Assembly: GCA_013426805.1 (NCBI GenBank)
Contig: JACDZG010000027.1
Location: 1-64,000 of the forward strand
Direction: 5' to 3'
DNA: 64,000 nucleotides
Source: Chromatiaceae bacterium
GTDB taxonomy: Bacteria > Pseudomonadota > Gammaproteobacteria > Chromatiales > Chromatiaceae
Below are positions 17,813-26,904 of the stretch, piece after piece. A program made the position numbers and the translations under genes. The notes under the pieces are model-generated. The model searched no databases. It was not told the origin of the DNA and saw nothing but the letters and a program-made list of their open reading frames with translations. Position 1 is the stretch's first letter. Each line of letters starts with the position of its first letter.

Positions 17813-18812
17813 CGAGGCCCCCCACGGCGCCCTGGCCGCGCCGGTTCTGGGTGCCGATACACATGGCAATGACCGCCATGCGCACGGCGATCCCGTTGGT
17901 GACCTGTTCCAGGATCACCGAGCGCGGTCCGTCGGCCACCTGGGTGTCCATCTCGACCCCGCGGTTGATGGGGCCGGGGTGCATGACGATGGCATCCGGC
18001 CGGGCAGTGGAGAGGCGCTCCTCGGTGAGTCCGTAGAGCTGGAAATACTCGTGCTCGCTGGGCAGCAGGGCGACGCTCATGCGTTCGCGCTGCAGGCGCA
18101 GCATGATCACCACGTCGGCATCGCGCACCCCTTCGTGCAGATCTTCAAAGACCCGTACGCCCAGGGACTCGACCTGCGCCGGCATCAGGGTGCGCGGGCC
18201 GATGACCCGGATCTCACCGGCGCCCAGGGTGTTGAGCGCGGCGATCTCGGAGCGGGCCACCCGTGAGTGCAGGATGTCGCCGACGATGGCGATGCGCAGG
18301 TTCTCGAAAGCGCCCTTGTGACGGCGGATGGTGAACATATCGAGCATGCCCTGGGTGGGGTGCGCATGGCGCCCGTCCCCGGCATTGATGACGCTGACGT
18401 GGGGGGCGGCCTGGGAGGCGATGAAGTGGGCGGCGCCGCTCGCCGCATGGCGCACCACGAACATATCGACCTGCATCGCCTCCAGGTTGCGCAGGGTGTC
18501 GAGCAGGGTCTCGCCTTTAGTGGTGGCCGAGGCGGCGATGTTCAGATTCAGCACATCCGCCGATAACCGTTTGGCCGCCAACTCGAAGGTGGTGCGGGTG
18601 CGGGTGCTGGTCTCGAAGAACAGGTTGGCCACGACCTTGCCGCGACACAGGGGAACCTTCTTGACCGCCTGCTGGGCGACACCGAGGAAGCCCTCGGCCT
18701 GGTCCAGGACCTCGGTCAGGAGTTCGCGGCTCAAGCCCTCGACGGTGAGGAGGTGCTTGAGGTGACCCGCGGGGTCCAGTTGCAGGTCGTGGGCCTTGGC
18801 GTGGGACATCAT
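17805..18812 (-). CDS. pyrB: Aspartate carbamoyltransferase catalytic chain
   Basis: PyrB condenses carbamoyl phosphate with aspartate to form carbamoyl aspartate, the committed step of pyrimidine synthesis. The 335-residue protein has the carbamoyl-phosphate motif STRTRTTFE, a lysine loop around [23 protein letters not shown], and the aspartate-binding [10 protein letters not shown] region. It is a full-length, slightly long PyrB of the class that works with an inactive dihydroorotase partner. It overlaps pyrR upstream and pyrC' downstream, so the three are translationally coupled. No pyrI regulatory chain is present. Confidence 0.97.
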   Translation of the reverse strand: MMSHAKAHDLQLDPAGHLKHLLTVEGLSRELLTEVLDQAEGFLGVAQQAVKKVPLCRGKVVANLFFETSTRTRTTFELAAKRLSADVLNLNIAASATTKGETLLDTLRNLEAMQVDMFVVRHAASGAAHFIASQAAPHVSVINAGDGRHAHPTQGMLDMFTIRRHKGAFENLRIAIVGDILHSRVARSEIAALNTLGAGEIRVIGPRTLMPAQVESLGVRVFEDLHEGVRDADVVIMLRLQRERMSVALLPSEHEYFQLYGLTEERLSTARPDAIVMHPGPINRGVEMDTQVADGPRSVILEQVTNGIAVRMAVIAMCIGTQNRRGQGAVGGLDD

Positions 18813-19420
18813 GGTGCGGCCTCGACCTGGTGGGTCTTGGGTGCCGGCTTGGCCGGTGCCCGGCCGCGCACCAGGACCAGCGGCGCCGGGCCGGTCAGCT
18901 TGATCCGCTCACCCGCTTCGAGGCGCGCGTGCAGGCCTACCACGTTGGGCTCAATCGGCAAATGGCGTCCGTCCAGCTCCGCCAGGACGGCGAGAATCAC
19001 CGATTTGGGACGGCCATAGTCGAACAGGGTATTGAGTGCCGCGCGGATGGTGCGCCCGGTCTGGAGAACGTCGTCCACCAGGATGATATGGCGGTTCTCG
19101 ACCGTGACCGGCAGATGCGAGGGGCGGACCTGCGGGTGCATTCCGATCCGGCTGAAGTCGTCGCGGTAATAGGAGATGTCGAGATGGCCCAGGGGGTCGG
19201 CGAGGGCGAGTTCGGCGTGCAGCCGCTCGGCCACCCAGACCCCGCCGGTGTGGATGCCGACCATCAGCGGTGCGGCGAGGTGCCGCCGCTCGAGCAGGGC
19301 CTGCAGGGTGAGGCCCATAGTTGCGATGGCCGTCTCGACGGCGGCGTGATCCATCCAGATCTCTTGAGAGGCACCGGGCAGGCTGATCGTTGCGGGGCTA
19401 AGGGGTTCGGGGTTGCTCAC
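18809..19420 (-). CDS. pyrR: Bifunctional pyr regulator / uracil phosphoribosyltransferase
   Basis: A 203-residue type I phosphoribosyltransferase. The PRPP-binding loop is [18 protein letters not shown]. Further PyrR-like segments are [14 protein letters not shown] and [11 protein letters not shown]. In Gram-positive bacteria PyrR is an RNA-binding attenuation protein; in proteobacteria its regulatory role is less clear and the uracil phosphoribosyltransferase activity may dominate. About 25 extra C-terminal residues are rich in Ala, Pro and Lys. It overlaps ruvX by 23 bp and pyrB by 4 bp within the conserved algH-ruvX-pyrR-pyrB-pyrC' operon. Confidence 0.93.
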   Translation of the reverse strand: MSNPEPLSPATISLPGASQEIWMDHAAVETAIATMGLTLQALLERRHLAAPLMVGIHTGGVWVAERLHAELALADPLGHLDISYYRDDFSRIGMHPQVRPSHLPVTVENRHIILVDDVLQTGRTIRAALNTLFDYGRPKSVILAVLAELDGRHLPIEPNVVGLHARLEAGERIKLTGPAPLVLVRGRAPAKPAPKTHQVEAAP

Positions 19421-19844
19421 TGAGCCAGGCTTCCAGAATCAAGGCGGCCGCCAGGGCGTCGACCGCGTGGTGGGGTGGGGCGCCGGTGCGCGGCTTGGGA
19501 CCGATCCGCGGGTTGGGGCGGCTGGTCAGTTGGGCGCGGGCTTCACAGGAGGTGAAGCGCTCGTCGACCAGATGCACCGTCAGCCCGAAACGTCCTTGAA
19601 TCTGCCGCGCGAAGCGGTGAACCAAGGGCGCCCAGTCCGCTTGCGTATCATCCAGCTTGTAGGGCAGGCCGATGACTGCCGCGCTAGGCTGCCAGTGCCG
19701 CACCAGGGCCTCGATGCCGGGCCAGTCCGGATGCGCGCCGCGGCAGGTCAGGGTGGTCAAGGGGGTGGCGGAGCCGGTGACCGTTTGACCGACCGCGACG
19801 CCGATCTTGCGCGGGCCGAAGTCGAATCCGAGCAGGGTTGGCAC
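19398..19844 (-). CDS. ruvX: RuvX/YqgF family Holliday-junction resolvase-like nuclease
   Basis: A 148-residue RNase H-fold protein. GFDFGPRKIGVAVG holds the first acidic residue, LVDERFTSCEA the second, and HAVDALAAALIL the C-terminal aspartate. YqgF proteins act in pre-16S rRNA 5'-end processing and/or Holliday junction resolution. The C-terminal region between the motifs is slightly long and proline-rich (RPNPRIGPKPRTGAPPH). Its start codon overlaps the stop of algH by one base, a tightly coupled arrangement. Confidence 0.93.
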   Translation of the reverse strand: MPTLLGFDFGPRKIGVAVGQTVTGSATPLTTLTCRGAHPDWPGIEALVRHWQPSAAVIGLPYKLDDTQADWAPLVHRFARQIQGRFGLTVHLVDERFTSCEARAQLTSRPNPRIGPKPRTGAPPHHAVDALAAALILEAWLSEQPRTP

Positions 19845-20407
19845 TACGCGTGTCCGGCCTCGCCGCTGAGCAGGTTCAGATCGACACCGAGCAGCTTGGC
19901 GGCAGCCAGCCAGCGCGACTCAGCGTCGAGTCGGAAGATGATATCGTCGTTGGCGGGGCCGCTGAGCCAGGCGTTGGCACTGAGTTCCTGCTCCAGTTGG
20001 CCGCTGCCCCAGCCGGCATAGCCCAGCGCGATCAGGGCTTGCGGCGGACCCTCGCCGCCGGCGATAGCCTCCAGCACGTCGCGTGAGGTGGTCACGCTGA
20101 TCTCGGCGGTGATGTTGAGGGTGGAGTCGAACGACGGACCCGCCGTGTGGAGCACGAAGCCCCGGTCCGTCTGCACCGGGCCGCCCTGGTAGACCAGGGT
20201 ATCGCGCACCGCGCTCAGCCGCGTGGGGATGTCCAACTGCGCCAACAACTCGCCCAGGGTCACCTCCGTGGGGCGGTTGATGATGATGCCCATTGCCCCC
20301 TGATCGGTGTGCTCGCAGACATAGGTGACCGTGCGCGCGAAGTTGGGGTCCTGAAGACCCGGCATCGCGATCAGGAAGTGGTTCGTAAGTGAGGTACTGA
20401 AGCCCAT
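19844..20407 (-). CDS. algH: YqgE/AlgH family protein (UPF0301)
   Basis: A 187-residue protein with all hallmarks of the YqgE/AlgH family: LTNHFLIAMPGLQDPNFART at the start, YVCEHTDQGAMGIIINRPTE, VYQGGPVQTDRGFVLH and ALGYAGWGSGQLEQEL. The biochemical function is unknown; in Pseudomonas AlgH influences alginate expression. The gene sits at its conserved place between tonB and ruvX. About 110 bp separate it from tonB. Confidence 0.95.
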   Translation of the reverse strand: MGFSTSLTNHFLIAMPGLQDPNFARTVTYVCEHTDQGAMGIIINRPTEVTLGELLAQLDIPTRLSAVRDTLVYQGGPVQTDRGFVLHTAGPSFDSTLNITAEISVTTSRDVLEAIAGGEGPPQALIALGYAGWGSGQLEQELSANAWLSGPANDDIIFRLDAESRWLAAAKLLGVDLNLLSGEAGHA

Positions 20408-20518
20408 GGCGCTAGTATCCCGTGCCCCGCGGGTTGGGGCAAGCCCGAAGCGACCGATAATGAGACGTGCGTCCGCGAAGGCCGATGGACCGGCGCGTTG
20501 CGCCGCGCTCTACCCGTC

Positions 20519-21604
20519 CTACTCCCAGCCGAGTTTGCCGCCGCGCAGGAATTGCCAGGTGCGGATAATGTCGAGGACGTCGGTTTCGGCAGCGATGTCG
20601 GGTGGGAAGGGGGCGTAGGGGGCAGCGAGTTGGACGATCTTGATGGCGGCCTGATCCAGCAGTTCGTGACCGGAGGAGCGCACGAGCCGGATCTGTTCCA
20701 CCGTGCCGTCCGCGCGGACTCCGACATGCAGGATGAGGCTGCCGTGGAGGTGTCGGTCCTTGGCGGCCTGGGGGTAGTTGAGGTTGCCGATCTGTTCCAC
20801 TTTACGCGCCCAGGCGGTCAGATAGTTGGCGTAGCGGTATTCGCGGGTGCTGGCGCTGATCGACTTGTGCCGTTGGCGATTGGCATAGGCGCTGCCGCGT
20901 GTCTCCAGGCTCTCGGTGAGACGGGCGATTTCCTGGTTGCGGCTGGCGAGGATCTGGGCGGCATTCACCGGTCGGCCCGGGTCATTCAGAGGGTCATTCA
21001 GAGGGTCATTCACGGGGTCGACCGGCGGCTTGACCTGGTGCTCGGAATCGGGCTTGGGTGCCGCGGTGAGGACCTCCGGCGGCTGGGCCCGCGCGGGTGG
21101 GGGAGGCGGCGGGAGCAGCGCCGGGAGTTCCGGTTCCGCCATCTCTTCATTCAAGAATTCGACCTCGGCGTGCGGATCCGCATCGGCCGAGACGACGCTG
21201 TCGGCTTGCGGTGACTCGCCCACCCGCGAGCGCTGGGACAAGGCGGCATCCGGCTCGGGGGTCGCGGTGGTCTGCCCGGCGTCCCTCAGGATCAGGATCT
21301 CGAGTGTCTCATCCGCCGGGGCCTGGGTGGCCGGTTGGGGCATGTGCAGCGAGACGGCCAGGAGCAGGAACAAGTGCAGGAGCAGGGCCGTGAGCAGGGC
21401 GAGCGGCAGCACGGGCGACGGGCCGTCATCCAGCGGTGCGGTCAGCGCGCCGGGGACCGGCGGTGTCCGGAACGAGGCGGCGCACGGGTTGGTTCCGCGC
21501 TTTACGCGTAAGCCCCAAAGGCTCATCGTCGGGGCTCCGCCCGGACGTCGAGACCGTGCGCCCGGGTTGGCGCTCTTGCGGTTGGAGCGGGTCCGCTCAG
21601 TCAC
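20519..21604 (-). CDS. TonB family energy transducer
   Basis: A 361-residue protein, usual for long TonB variants. One hydrophobic segment near residues 67-87 (LLTALLLHLFLLLAVSL) anchors it in the inner membrane. A periplasmic proline-, alanine- and acid-rich linker follows, then a C-terminal TonB domain (GSLILHVGVRADGTVEQIRL and SSGHELLDQAAI). It transmits proton-motive force to outer-membrane receptors. The GTG start at 21604 overlaps the stop of apbE by 4 bp; an ATG at 21526 (MSLWGLRVK) is an alternative giving a more normal cytoplasmic tail. It corresponds to the TonB gene located between gshB and yqgE in related bacteria. The linker has three NDPL repeats. Confidence 0.88.
   Translation of the reverse strand: MTERTRSNRKSANPGARSRRPGGAPTMSLWGLRVKRGTNPCAASFRTPPVPGALTAPLDDGPSPVLPLALLTALLLHLFLLLAVSLHMPQPATQAPADETLEILILRDAGQTTATPEPDAALSQRSRVGESPQADSVVSADADPHAEVEFLNEEMAEPELPALLPPPPPPARAQPPEVLTAAPKPDSEHQVKPPVDPVNDPLNDPLNDPGRPVNAAQILASRNQEIARLTESLETRGSAYANRQRHKSISASTREYRYANYLTAWARKVEQIGNLNYPQAAKDRHLHGSLILHVGVRADGTVEQIRLVRSSGHELLDQAAIKIVQLAAPYAPFPPDIAAETDVLDIIRTWQFLRGGKLGWE
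20979..21014 (-). repeat. Three 12-bp tandem repeats in the TonB linker
   Basis: Three near-identical units of gggtcattcaga at 20979, 20991 and 21003 encode NDPLNDPLNDPG-like sequence on the minus strand. They lengthen the periplasmic linker in frame. Confidence 0.85.
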
Positions 21605-22728
21605 GCCGGGTTGGAGCGAGGCTGACCGGCCGCGGTTGGGGGTGCGCCCGGCGGTGCTGCGAGTGGCGGGCTCAAGATCAGTTCGGCGTTGGAATCGACG
21701 ATGTCGAGCCGCGCGTGCAATTCCGGGTTGAGGTGCACGGTACCCGTACTGTCCACCAGGATAACATAGCGTAAACCGAAGGCTTGGGCGACCTCGTGCC
21801 AGCGCTTGGGGCCGGCGATGAACAGTGCGGTGGCGGCCGCCGTGGCGGTGGCCGCGTCACCATGGACGACGGTCACCGATTGGGTACCGCGCGCCGGTTG
21901 GCCGGTGCGAGGGTCCAGGATGTGGTGGTAGTTCACCCCGCCGTAGATGAAGTCACGGTCATAGGCGGCGGTGGTGGCGACGCTCTCGTCGCCCATCACC
22001 TTGAGCACTGCCAGCACGCCGGCACCACTCGGGCGGCGAATCGGAATGCGCCAGGGTTGACCGCCGCGGTCGCCGATCGCCCGCAGGTCCGGACCGATCT
22101 GCACCAGGGCGTCGCGAATGCCCAGTTCCTTGATCTGTGCAATGGCAAGGTCGATCGCGTAGCCCCGGATGATCGGCTGGAAATCGAGCCTCAGGGCGCG
22201 GTTATTGCCCTGGATCTCCAGTCCGTCGAGCGCGATGTCGGCCATGCGGGGATTCGCTTTCACCCAGCGCTCGATCACTTGGTCGCGCGGCGGTGGATTG
22301 CACTCCGGTTGCGGGACATTGAACCCCCAGAGCGCGATGAGATTGCCGAGTGCCGGGTTAAACAGCCCGCCGCTCAGCTTTTCATAGGTCTGACTCATGC
22401 GGACCAGGGGCAGGATGGCGGGCGGCGCGACGAATGGTTCTCCAGTCGGCAGGAGTTGGTTGACGCGCTCCATGACGCCCGTCTTCCAGGTATCCAAGGT
22501 GTTGTCGAGGAAACGGAAATCTTGCTCGATGAGGTCTTGCGCGCGCGCCGCCAGGGCGGGTTCCACGCGCACCAGGCTCAGGTCCACGATACTGTCGAAC
22601 GCCATGAAGCGCGCGGTGATCACCGGTGCCTCGGAGCGGCAGCCGGCGACCAGGAGAAGCAGGGCGGCGGCAATCCATCCGGCGCGGCGGCGGGTTCGGC
22701 CGGGGGTGGGGTCCAACGGATACAGCAT
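21601..22728 (-). CDS. ApbE-like lipoprotein with altered active-site motifs
   Basis: A 375-residue protein with a lipoprotein signal (AALLLLVAGC). It shows the overall ApbE (FAD:protein FMN transferase) pattern: MAFDSIVDLSL, WKTGVMERVNQL, GGLFNPALGNLIALWGF, YHHILDPRTGQPA and VVHGDAATATAAATALFIAG. Key motifs are changed, however. The expected G-G-I-A-K-G-Y reads QPIIRGY, G-G-D-L-R reads GPDLR, and the metal-binding aspartate of the A-D-A-L-x-T-A-L motif appears replaced by threonine. It may be a non-catalytic or re-specialised member. It is inserted between gshB and tonB, which are adjacent in related genomes. Confidence 0.82.
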   Translation of the reverse strand: MLYPLDPTPGRTRRRAGWIAAALLLLVAGCRSEAPVITARFMAFDSIVDLSLVRVEPALAARAQDLIEQDFRFLDNTLDTWKTGVMERVNQLLPTGEPFVAPPAILPLVRMSQTYEKLSGGLFNPALGNLIALWGFNVPQPECNPPPRDQVIERWVKANPRMADIALDGLEIQGNNRALRLDFQPIIRGYAIDLAIAQIKELGIRDALVQIGPDLRAIGDRGGQPWRIPIRRPSGAGVLAVLKVMGDESVATTAAYDRDFIYGGVNYHHILDPRTGQPARGTQSVTVVHGDAATATAAATALFIAGPKRWHEVAQAFGLRYVILVDSTGTVHLNPELHARLDIVDSNAELILSPPLAAPPGAPPTAAGQPRSNPA

Positions 22729-22772
22729 GGGAAGCTCCGGGGCGCGAGCCCGCGACCGGGGATCCGGTCGCG

Positions 22773-23726
22773 TCAGGCAGTGGGAAAGCGCGCGGCGATG
22801 GCGTCCATCAGGTCGCCCGCGATGTCCAGTCCGAACTGGGCATCCAGTTCGCGAATGCAGGTCGGACTGGTGACATTGATCTCGGTCAGCGACTCGCCGA
22901 TGACGTCCAGCCCGGCGAACAGAATGCCGCGCGCGCGCAGCACCGGCCCGACCTGAGCGCTGATCCAGCGGTCGCGTTCAGTCAGCGGGCGGCCTTCGGA
23001 CGAGGCTCCGGCCGCCAGGTTCCCGCGCGTCTCGCCGGGGGCCGGGATGCGCGCCAGGCAGTAGGGTACGGGCTCACCGTCGATCATCAGGATGCGCTTG
23101 TCGCCATCGGCGATCTCAGGGATGAAGCGCTGGACCATGCACAGGCGCAGGCCGCGCTCAGTCAGGGTTTCCACGATCACACTGAGATTCGGGTCCGCGG
23201 GGCGCACCCGGAACACCCCGGACCCGCCCATACCGTCCAGGGGCTTGAGGATGATGTCCTGATGCACGGCCTGGAAGGCGCGGATGTCGGTCAGACGCCG
23301 CGTCACCAGGGTGGGCGGGGTGCACTGGGGGAACTCCACCGTGAATAGTTTCTCGTTGGCGTCACGCAACGCCCGCGGGTTGTTGACTACCAGCGCTCCG
23401 GCACGCTGGGCGTGCTCCAGCAGGTAAGTCGAGAAGATGTACTCCATATCGAAGGGCGGGTCCTTGCGCATGAGTACCGCATCCAAGTCACTGAGCGGGC
23501 GGTTAGTTTGCGCGCCGTACCGGTACCAGCCCGCGGGATCGTCCGTCACCGCGACCGCGCGCATCCGGGCCCGCGTCTGCCCGTCGGCCAGGTACAGGTC
23601 ACCCGCTTCCATGTACTGCATGCTCCAGCCGCGCCGTTGCGCTGCGAGCAGCATCGCGAAGGTGCTGTCCTTCTTGATGTTGATGGACCCGATGGGGTCC
23701 ATGATGACGCCGATTTGGATAGTCAT
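22773..23726 (-). CDS. gshB: Glutathione synthetase
   Basis: GshB joins gamma-glutamylcysteine and glycine using ATP, the last step of glutathione synthesis. The 317-residue ATP-grasp protein begins MTIQIGVIMDPIGSINIKKD, the family N-terminus, so the start at 23726 is preferred over an in-frame 23744. Diagnostic segments are MRKDPPFDMEYIFSTYLLE, LKPLDGMGGSGVFRV, GDKRILMIDGEPVPYCLARI, the glycine-rich GETRGNLAAG and INVTSPTCIRELD at the C-terminus. Its location upstream of tonB-algH-ruvX-pyr is conserved in gammaproteobacteria. Confidence 0.97.
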   Translation of the reverse strand: MTIQIGVIMDPIGSINIKKDSTFAMLLAAQRRGWSMQYMEAGDLYLADGQTRARMRAVAVTDDPAGWYRYGAQTNRPLSDLDAVLMRKDPPFDMEYIFSTYLLEHAQRAGALVVNNPRALRDANEKLFTVEFPQCTPPTLVTRRLTDIRAFQAVHQDIILKPLDGMGGSGVFRVRPADPNLSVIVETLTERGLRLCMVQRFIPEIADGDKRILMIDGEPVPYCLARIPAPGETRGNLAAGASSEGRPLTERDRWISAQVGPVLRARGILFAGLDVIGESLTEINVTSPTCIRELDAQFGLDIAGDLMDAIAARFPTA

Positions 23727-24117
23727 GGCGTGAGTGTACCCCAAGACGCTGTTCCACTTGAAGCCGTCTGTTCGTGCGCGTTTCGCGTCGCGCCGACAGT
23801 CGCATCGCCCGGCGATGCTCCGGTCGGCGCTCCTGGACGGCAGACGGGAACTCCTCGCGATCTGATCCGGGATGTTCCGGTAACCGCCTCAGGCGGCCGG
23901 AATGTCCGATCGTTTTCGACGGTAATACCGTTCATAATTCTTCGCATTTCCTGCCTTGAACGGCGCTTAGAATTCTGGTTGACGTCGCGTGACCTGGCGC
24001 CGGATAGTGGGCGGTCCTGGCATCTCAGTCTTGGCCGATTTCTGTGCGCTCGCGCAGAACGCCCGCCTGGTTTGAGGAGATGACCTTGGCCATCAACACT
24101 CAAGCGGAGAAGCAACA
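23727..24117. other. Divergent intergenic region with hairpin
   Basis: Non-coding spacer between gshB (minus) and a response regulator gene (plus). A nested inverted repeat lies at about 23876-23904 (TTCCGG...CCGCCT-c-AGGCGG-CCGGAA), which could be a REP-like hairpin or regulatory element. Promoters for both directions are expected here, but no clear -35/-10 pair stands out. Confidence 0.5.
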
Positions 24118-24504
24118 ATGAAGCAAGAAGCGGCAGGCCGGAAAATACTGATCATTGAGGATGCGTTGGATCTGTTGGGGTTGATGAAGTCTGCGATGGA
24201 GCGCGAAGGCTATCTGGTGTTCTGTGCCGCCAACGGTGCGGACGGTATTTCATGCCATGCGCGGGAGCGTCCGGATCTGATCATTCTTGACCTTTACATG
24301 CCGATCATGGGTGGTATAGAGGCGCTGCGAACCATCAGAAAATCTGATGACAAAGTGCCGGTTGTCATCCTGACCTCTTATCCCACGCCTGACACCATCA
24401 GGGACGCCGCCGACCTCAATGTCAGCGAATACTTGAGTAAACCTTTTGAATGTCGGGACTTAGTCAGCGTGATCGATACTGTGTTCGCGCTTCAAATCAG
24501 GTAG
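24118..24504 (+). CDS. Single-domain response regulator (CheY-like), copy 1
   Basis: A 128-residue receiver domain with no output domain. KILIIEDALDLLGLMK supplies the acidic pocket, LIILDLYMPIMGG the phospho-acceptor aspartate, VVILTSYPTP the conserved threonine and YLSKPFE the lysine. It is closely related to the second receiver gene about 560 bp downstream (both share DTIRDAADLNVSEYLSKPFE), so the two arose by duplication. No histidine kinase is encoded next to it. The signalling partner is unknown. Confidence 0.9.
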   Translation: MKQEAAGRKILIIEDALDLLGLMKSAMEREGYLVFCAANGADGISCHARERPDLIILDLYMPIMGGIEALRTIRKSDDKVPVVILTSYPTPDTIRDAADLNVSEYLSKPFECRDLVSVIDTVFALQIR

Positions 24505-25066
24505 CGGAAGCGATGATGGCCTGATCGGCGGTTCGGAAGGCACGGATGGCGATCCGCATGCTCGCCGTAGGCCGCTCCGTGATCCTCGTCGCTCACCGGG
24601 TCGCCGCCGCAGGTCCGCCCCGCATCTGCGGTGGATCGCAGCGTCGATGCGTGGGCATGACTCTGCGTTTCAAGGGCATGGTTGGTGCCGTCTCGAGATG
24701 ATACGCGGTGGTTTTCGCAACTGGACCGCCCGCCGACCGAGCGTCCGACGGCGTTGATCGCTCTTGTCGCATCAGATGCGGCCGTGGAGTGGGGTGGATC
24801 TTTCAACCTTGTGCAGTCCGCCACGGCAATGAAGCGGTAGACTGCGCTAGGCTTGTTCAAGGTCCGCTTGGTACCATGATCGATATTACACTAAAAGTGT
24901 TTTTTATCATCTGGGCAGCAGGGGGATCACGCGAGCACCGCGGAGTCAAGAAGGAAGACTGAAAGTACCATCAAGGCCCGTTCTTCTCACTGGCGATGGT
25001 GCAGCGGGCATGGCGGTTATCTTCCGGACTCATCGGTCGGGCAGTTATCGTGGTTATCAACAAGGC
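24505..25066. other. Spacer between the two response regulators
   Basis: No convincing gene is seen in about 560 bp; short frames present are shadow-like. At 24888-24905 a 5-bp stem (ACACT-aaa-AGTGT) followed by five T residues resembles a weak rho-independent terminator for the first regulator gene. Confidence 0.45.
24888..24905 (+). terminator. Possible weak intrinsic terminator
   Basis: The stem ACACT/AGTGT with a 3-nt loop is followed directly by TTTTT. It lies about 380 bp past the response regulator stop, so it may belong to a longer untranslated tail. The short stem makes the call uncertain. Confidence 0.3.
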
Positions 25067-25483
25067 ATGAGGGTTATTGCAGTGGATTTCAGTTACCTTT
25101 CTTCAAGCGGCAGGGAGACGACCAAACGGAAGATACTGATCATCGAGGATGACTCCGACCTGCTGGGGTTGATGAAGCACGTGATGGAGAACGAGGGGTA
25201 TGTCGTGTCCTGTGCTGTTAACGGTGCAGAGGGTATTTTCCGCAATGCGCAGGAGAATCCTGATCTGATCATTCTTGATCTGCACATGCCGGAAATGGAT
25301 GGCATTGAGACGTTGCGGAAGATTCGGGTATCCGATGAAGAAGTACTGGTTGTGATACTGACGGGATATGCTTCGCCTGATACGATCAGGGATGCCGCCG
25401 ATCTCAATGTGAGTGAGTATCTCAGTAAGCCTTTTGAAAATCTGGAGTTGGTGAGCGTGATCGGCAATGTATTCAAGCTTTGA
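25067..25483 (+). CDS. Single-domain response regulator (CheY-like), copy 2
   Basis: A receiver domain with KILIIEDDSDLLGLMK, the phospho-acceptor region LIILDLHMPEMDG, LVVILTGYASPDTIRD and YLSKPFENLE. It retains the canonical double aspartate in the acidic pocket, whereas copy 1 has IEDA. The start is uncertain: ATG at 25067 gives 138 residues, an ATG at 25010 gives 157, and a GTG near 25082 is also possible. It is followed 18 bp later by a gene for an unknown protein and then another, so it probably heads a three-gene signalling operon. Confidence 0.85.
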   Translation: MRVIAVDFSYLSSSGRETTKRKILIIEDDSDLLGLMKHVMENEGYVVSCAVNGAEGIFRNAQENPDLIILDLHMPEMDGIETLRKIRVSDEEVLVVILTGYASPDTIRDAADLNVSEYLSKPFENLELVSVIGNVFKL

Positions 25484-25501
25484 ATCAAAGAAGCAGCAGC
25501 G

Positions 25502-26131
25502 ATGAAAGAAACCAGACGGTTGATCTATGTGCCTGTTCTTCACGCACAGGAAGATTCGGGACGCGCCGCTTCAAACGTTGAAAACGGTAAGCGTTTGAAG
25601 AGTTGTGGGAAAGTCGGTGCTGATCGGACTGCCGTTGAGCAGATGTGGCAGGGGATCGCGGCGAAAATCGCCGAGTTGAACCTGCCGTGGAACAAGACGC
25701 GGATCTATCAGGACGGTACGCCCGTATGCGGTAATGAAGCGGCGTTGGCGGAGCGGCTGGCGGAAAGGGGTAGTCCGAACTATTCGTTTATAACCGAATT
25801 AATGAAGAAAGGGGCGGTGCTGGAAGGTACCGAGGATATGGAGTTGCTGATCAGAGAATACGATTTACTGAATAAATTATTGATAAGAAAGGTCGGCTCC
25901 GAGCGCGATTCGGTGAATGCCGAGTATCAGGAAAAAAGCAGGGATTTATTGGTGTTGAGGGACAAGTTCATCGCCGGGCGTATTGCCGCGACGCTGCGGG
26001 AGGGAGAGTTGCCGATCGTGTTCATGGGCGTTATGCATCGTTTGGATAAATTGCTGGAGAAAGAGTTTCAGGTTTCTTATGTCATTTATCGTCTGCCCTT
26101 CCGTAGTATCGGAACGATCTATAACGCCTGA
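25502..26131 (+). CDS. Hypothetical protein in response-regulator operon
   Basis: A 209-residue soluble protein that I do not recognise with confidence. It begins with strand-like LIYVPVLHAQEDSG, continues with a helical region (VEQMWQGIAAKIAELNLPW) and RIYQDGTPVCG, and has the C-terminal strand-helix LPIVFMGVMHRLDKLL. The GTEDMELLIREYDLLNKLL stretch is helical. No membrane segment or signal peptide is seen. It lies between a receiver gene and another unknown gene with 18- and 11-bp gaps, suggesting a signalling-output or nucleotide-sensing role, which is inference only. Confidence 0.7.
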   Translation: MKETRRLIYVPVLHAQEDSGRAASNVENGKRLKSCGKVGADRTAVEQMWQGIAAKIAELNLPWNKTRIYQDGTPVCGNEAALAERLAERGSPNYSFITELMKKGAVLEGTEDMELLIREYDLLNKLLIRKVGSERDSVNAEYQEKSRDLLVLRDKFIAGRIAATLREGELPIVFMGVMHRLDKLLEKEFQVSYVIYRLPFRSIGTIYNA

Positions 26132-26142
26132 AGGTTGATGTC

Positions 26143-26904
26143 ATGGGTCACAAAGCGTCGTTGTTGCGGGCTGATCCAGTTCTTTTCTCACCGATTTATC
26201 TTAATGCGGACAATGTTTCCACGGAAAAGTTGCTTGCTCTTTATCGCTTTTCAAATATTTTTTTTCCGAAAATGGGTTCCGGTCTGGTAAAGACCATCAT
26301 GGACATGGAGCGGCACAGTGAGCGACTGATAGCGAACAGCTCTCCGGAGGAGCGAAAAAAACTGATCCGGCAGATGAACAGTCTGAGTATGGATATACAG
26401 TTTACGGTCAGTGATGAAGATCAGAAAATAATGGAAATCTCGATCCACATCGTGCCCAGCGAAGTGCTGGAACGGGCACAGCAGGGAAGGAATGATCTGG
26501 TTCATTATCAGCAGTTGAGCGATGACCTGGATAAACTGATCGCCAAGCTGATCGCGAAGGAGGTTTGTCGCCGGTTCACGTCGAAGCTCGCGGTCGGGTT
26601 CAAGGCGTTGGCCGGGATCAGGCAAGTACCTTCTTTTATTACTCAACTGCTTGATATCGGATGGATAAACCACGACGGAGAACTGCTGCAAGAGGCTTGT
26701 ATCGATGATCTGCTGACCGGGAAGTACCGTGAACAATTCGAGCAATGGATGCCAAGGGAGCTGCTGCATGAGGGGATGGAGATCCGGGAAACCATCGAGA
26801 CCTTTTTCGCGATCAGTCAGTACGACGGCGACTCCCTGATGGAGGATGCCAGAGAGCGTCATGCCCTGCTTGAAATTACCATTCGGGAGACGGTACGGCG
26901 GTGA
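26143..26904 (+). CDS. Hypothetical protein, last gene of the response-regulator operon
   Basis: A 253-residue protein, soluble and rich in charged helices (VKTIMDMERHSERLIANSS, YQQLSDDLDKLIAKLIAKE, ITQLLDIGWINHDGELLQE). No known motif is recognised. The region ADNVSTEKLLALYRFSNIFF near the start may be a small folded module. It follows the preceding unknown gene by 11 bp and probably works with it and the receiver protein. No function is proposed. Confidence 0.68.
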   Translation: MGHKASLLRADPVLFSPIYLNADNVSTEKLLALYRFSNIFFPKMGSGLVKTIMDMERHSERLIANSSPEERKKLIRQMNSLSMDIQFTVSDEDQKIMEISIHIVPSEVLERAQQGRNDLVHYQQLSDDLDKLIAKLIAKEVCRRFTSKLAVGFKALAGIRQVPSFITQLLDIGWINHDGELLQEACIDDLLTGKYREQFEQWMPRELLHEGMEIRETIETFFAISQYDGDSLMEDARERHALLEITIRETVRR

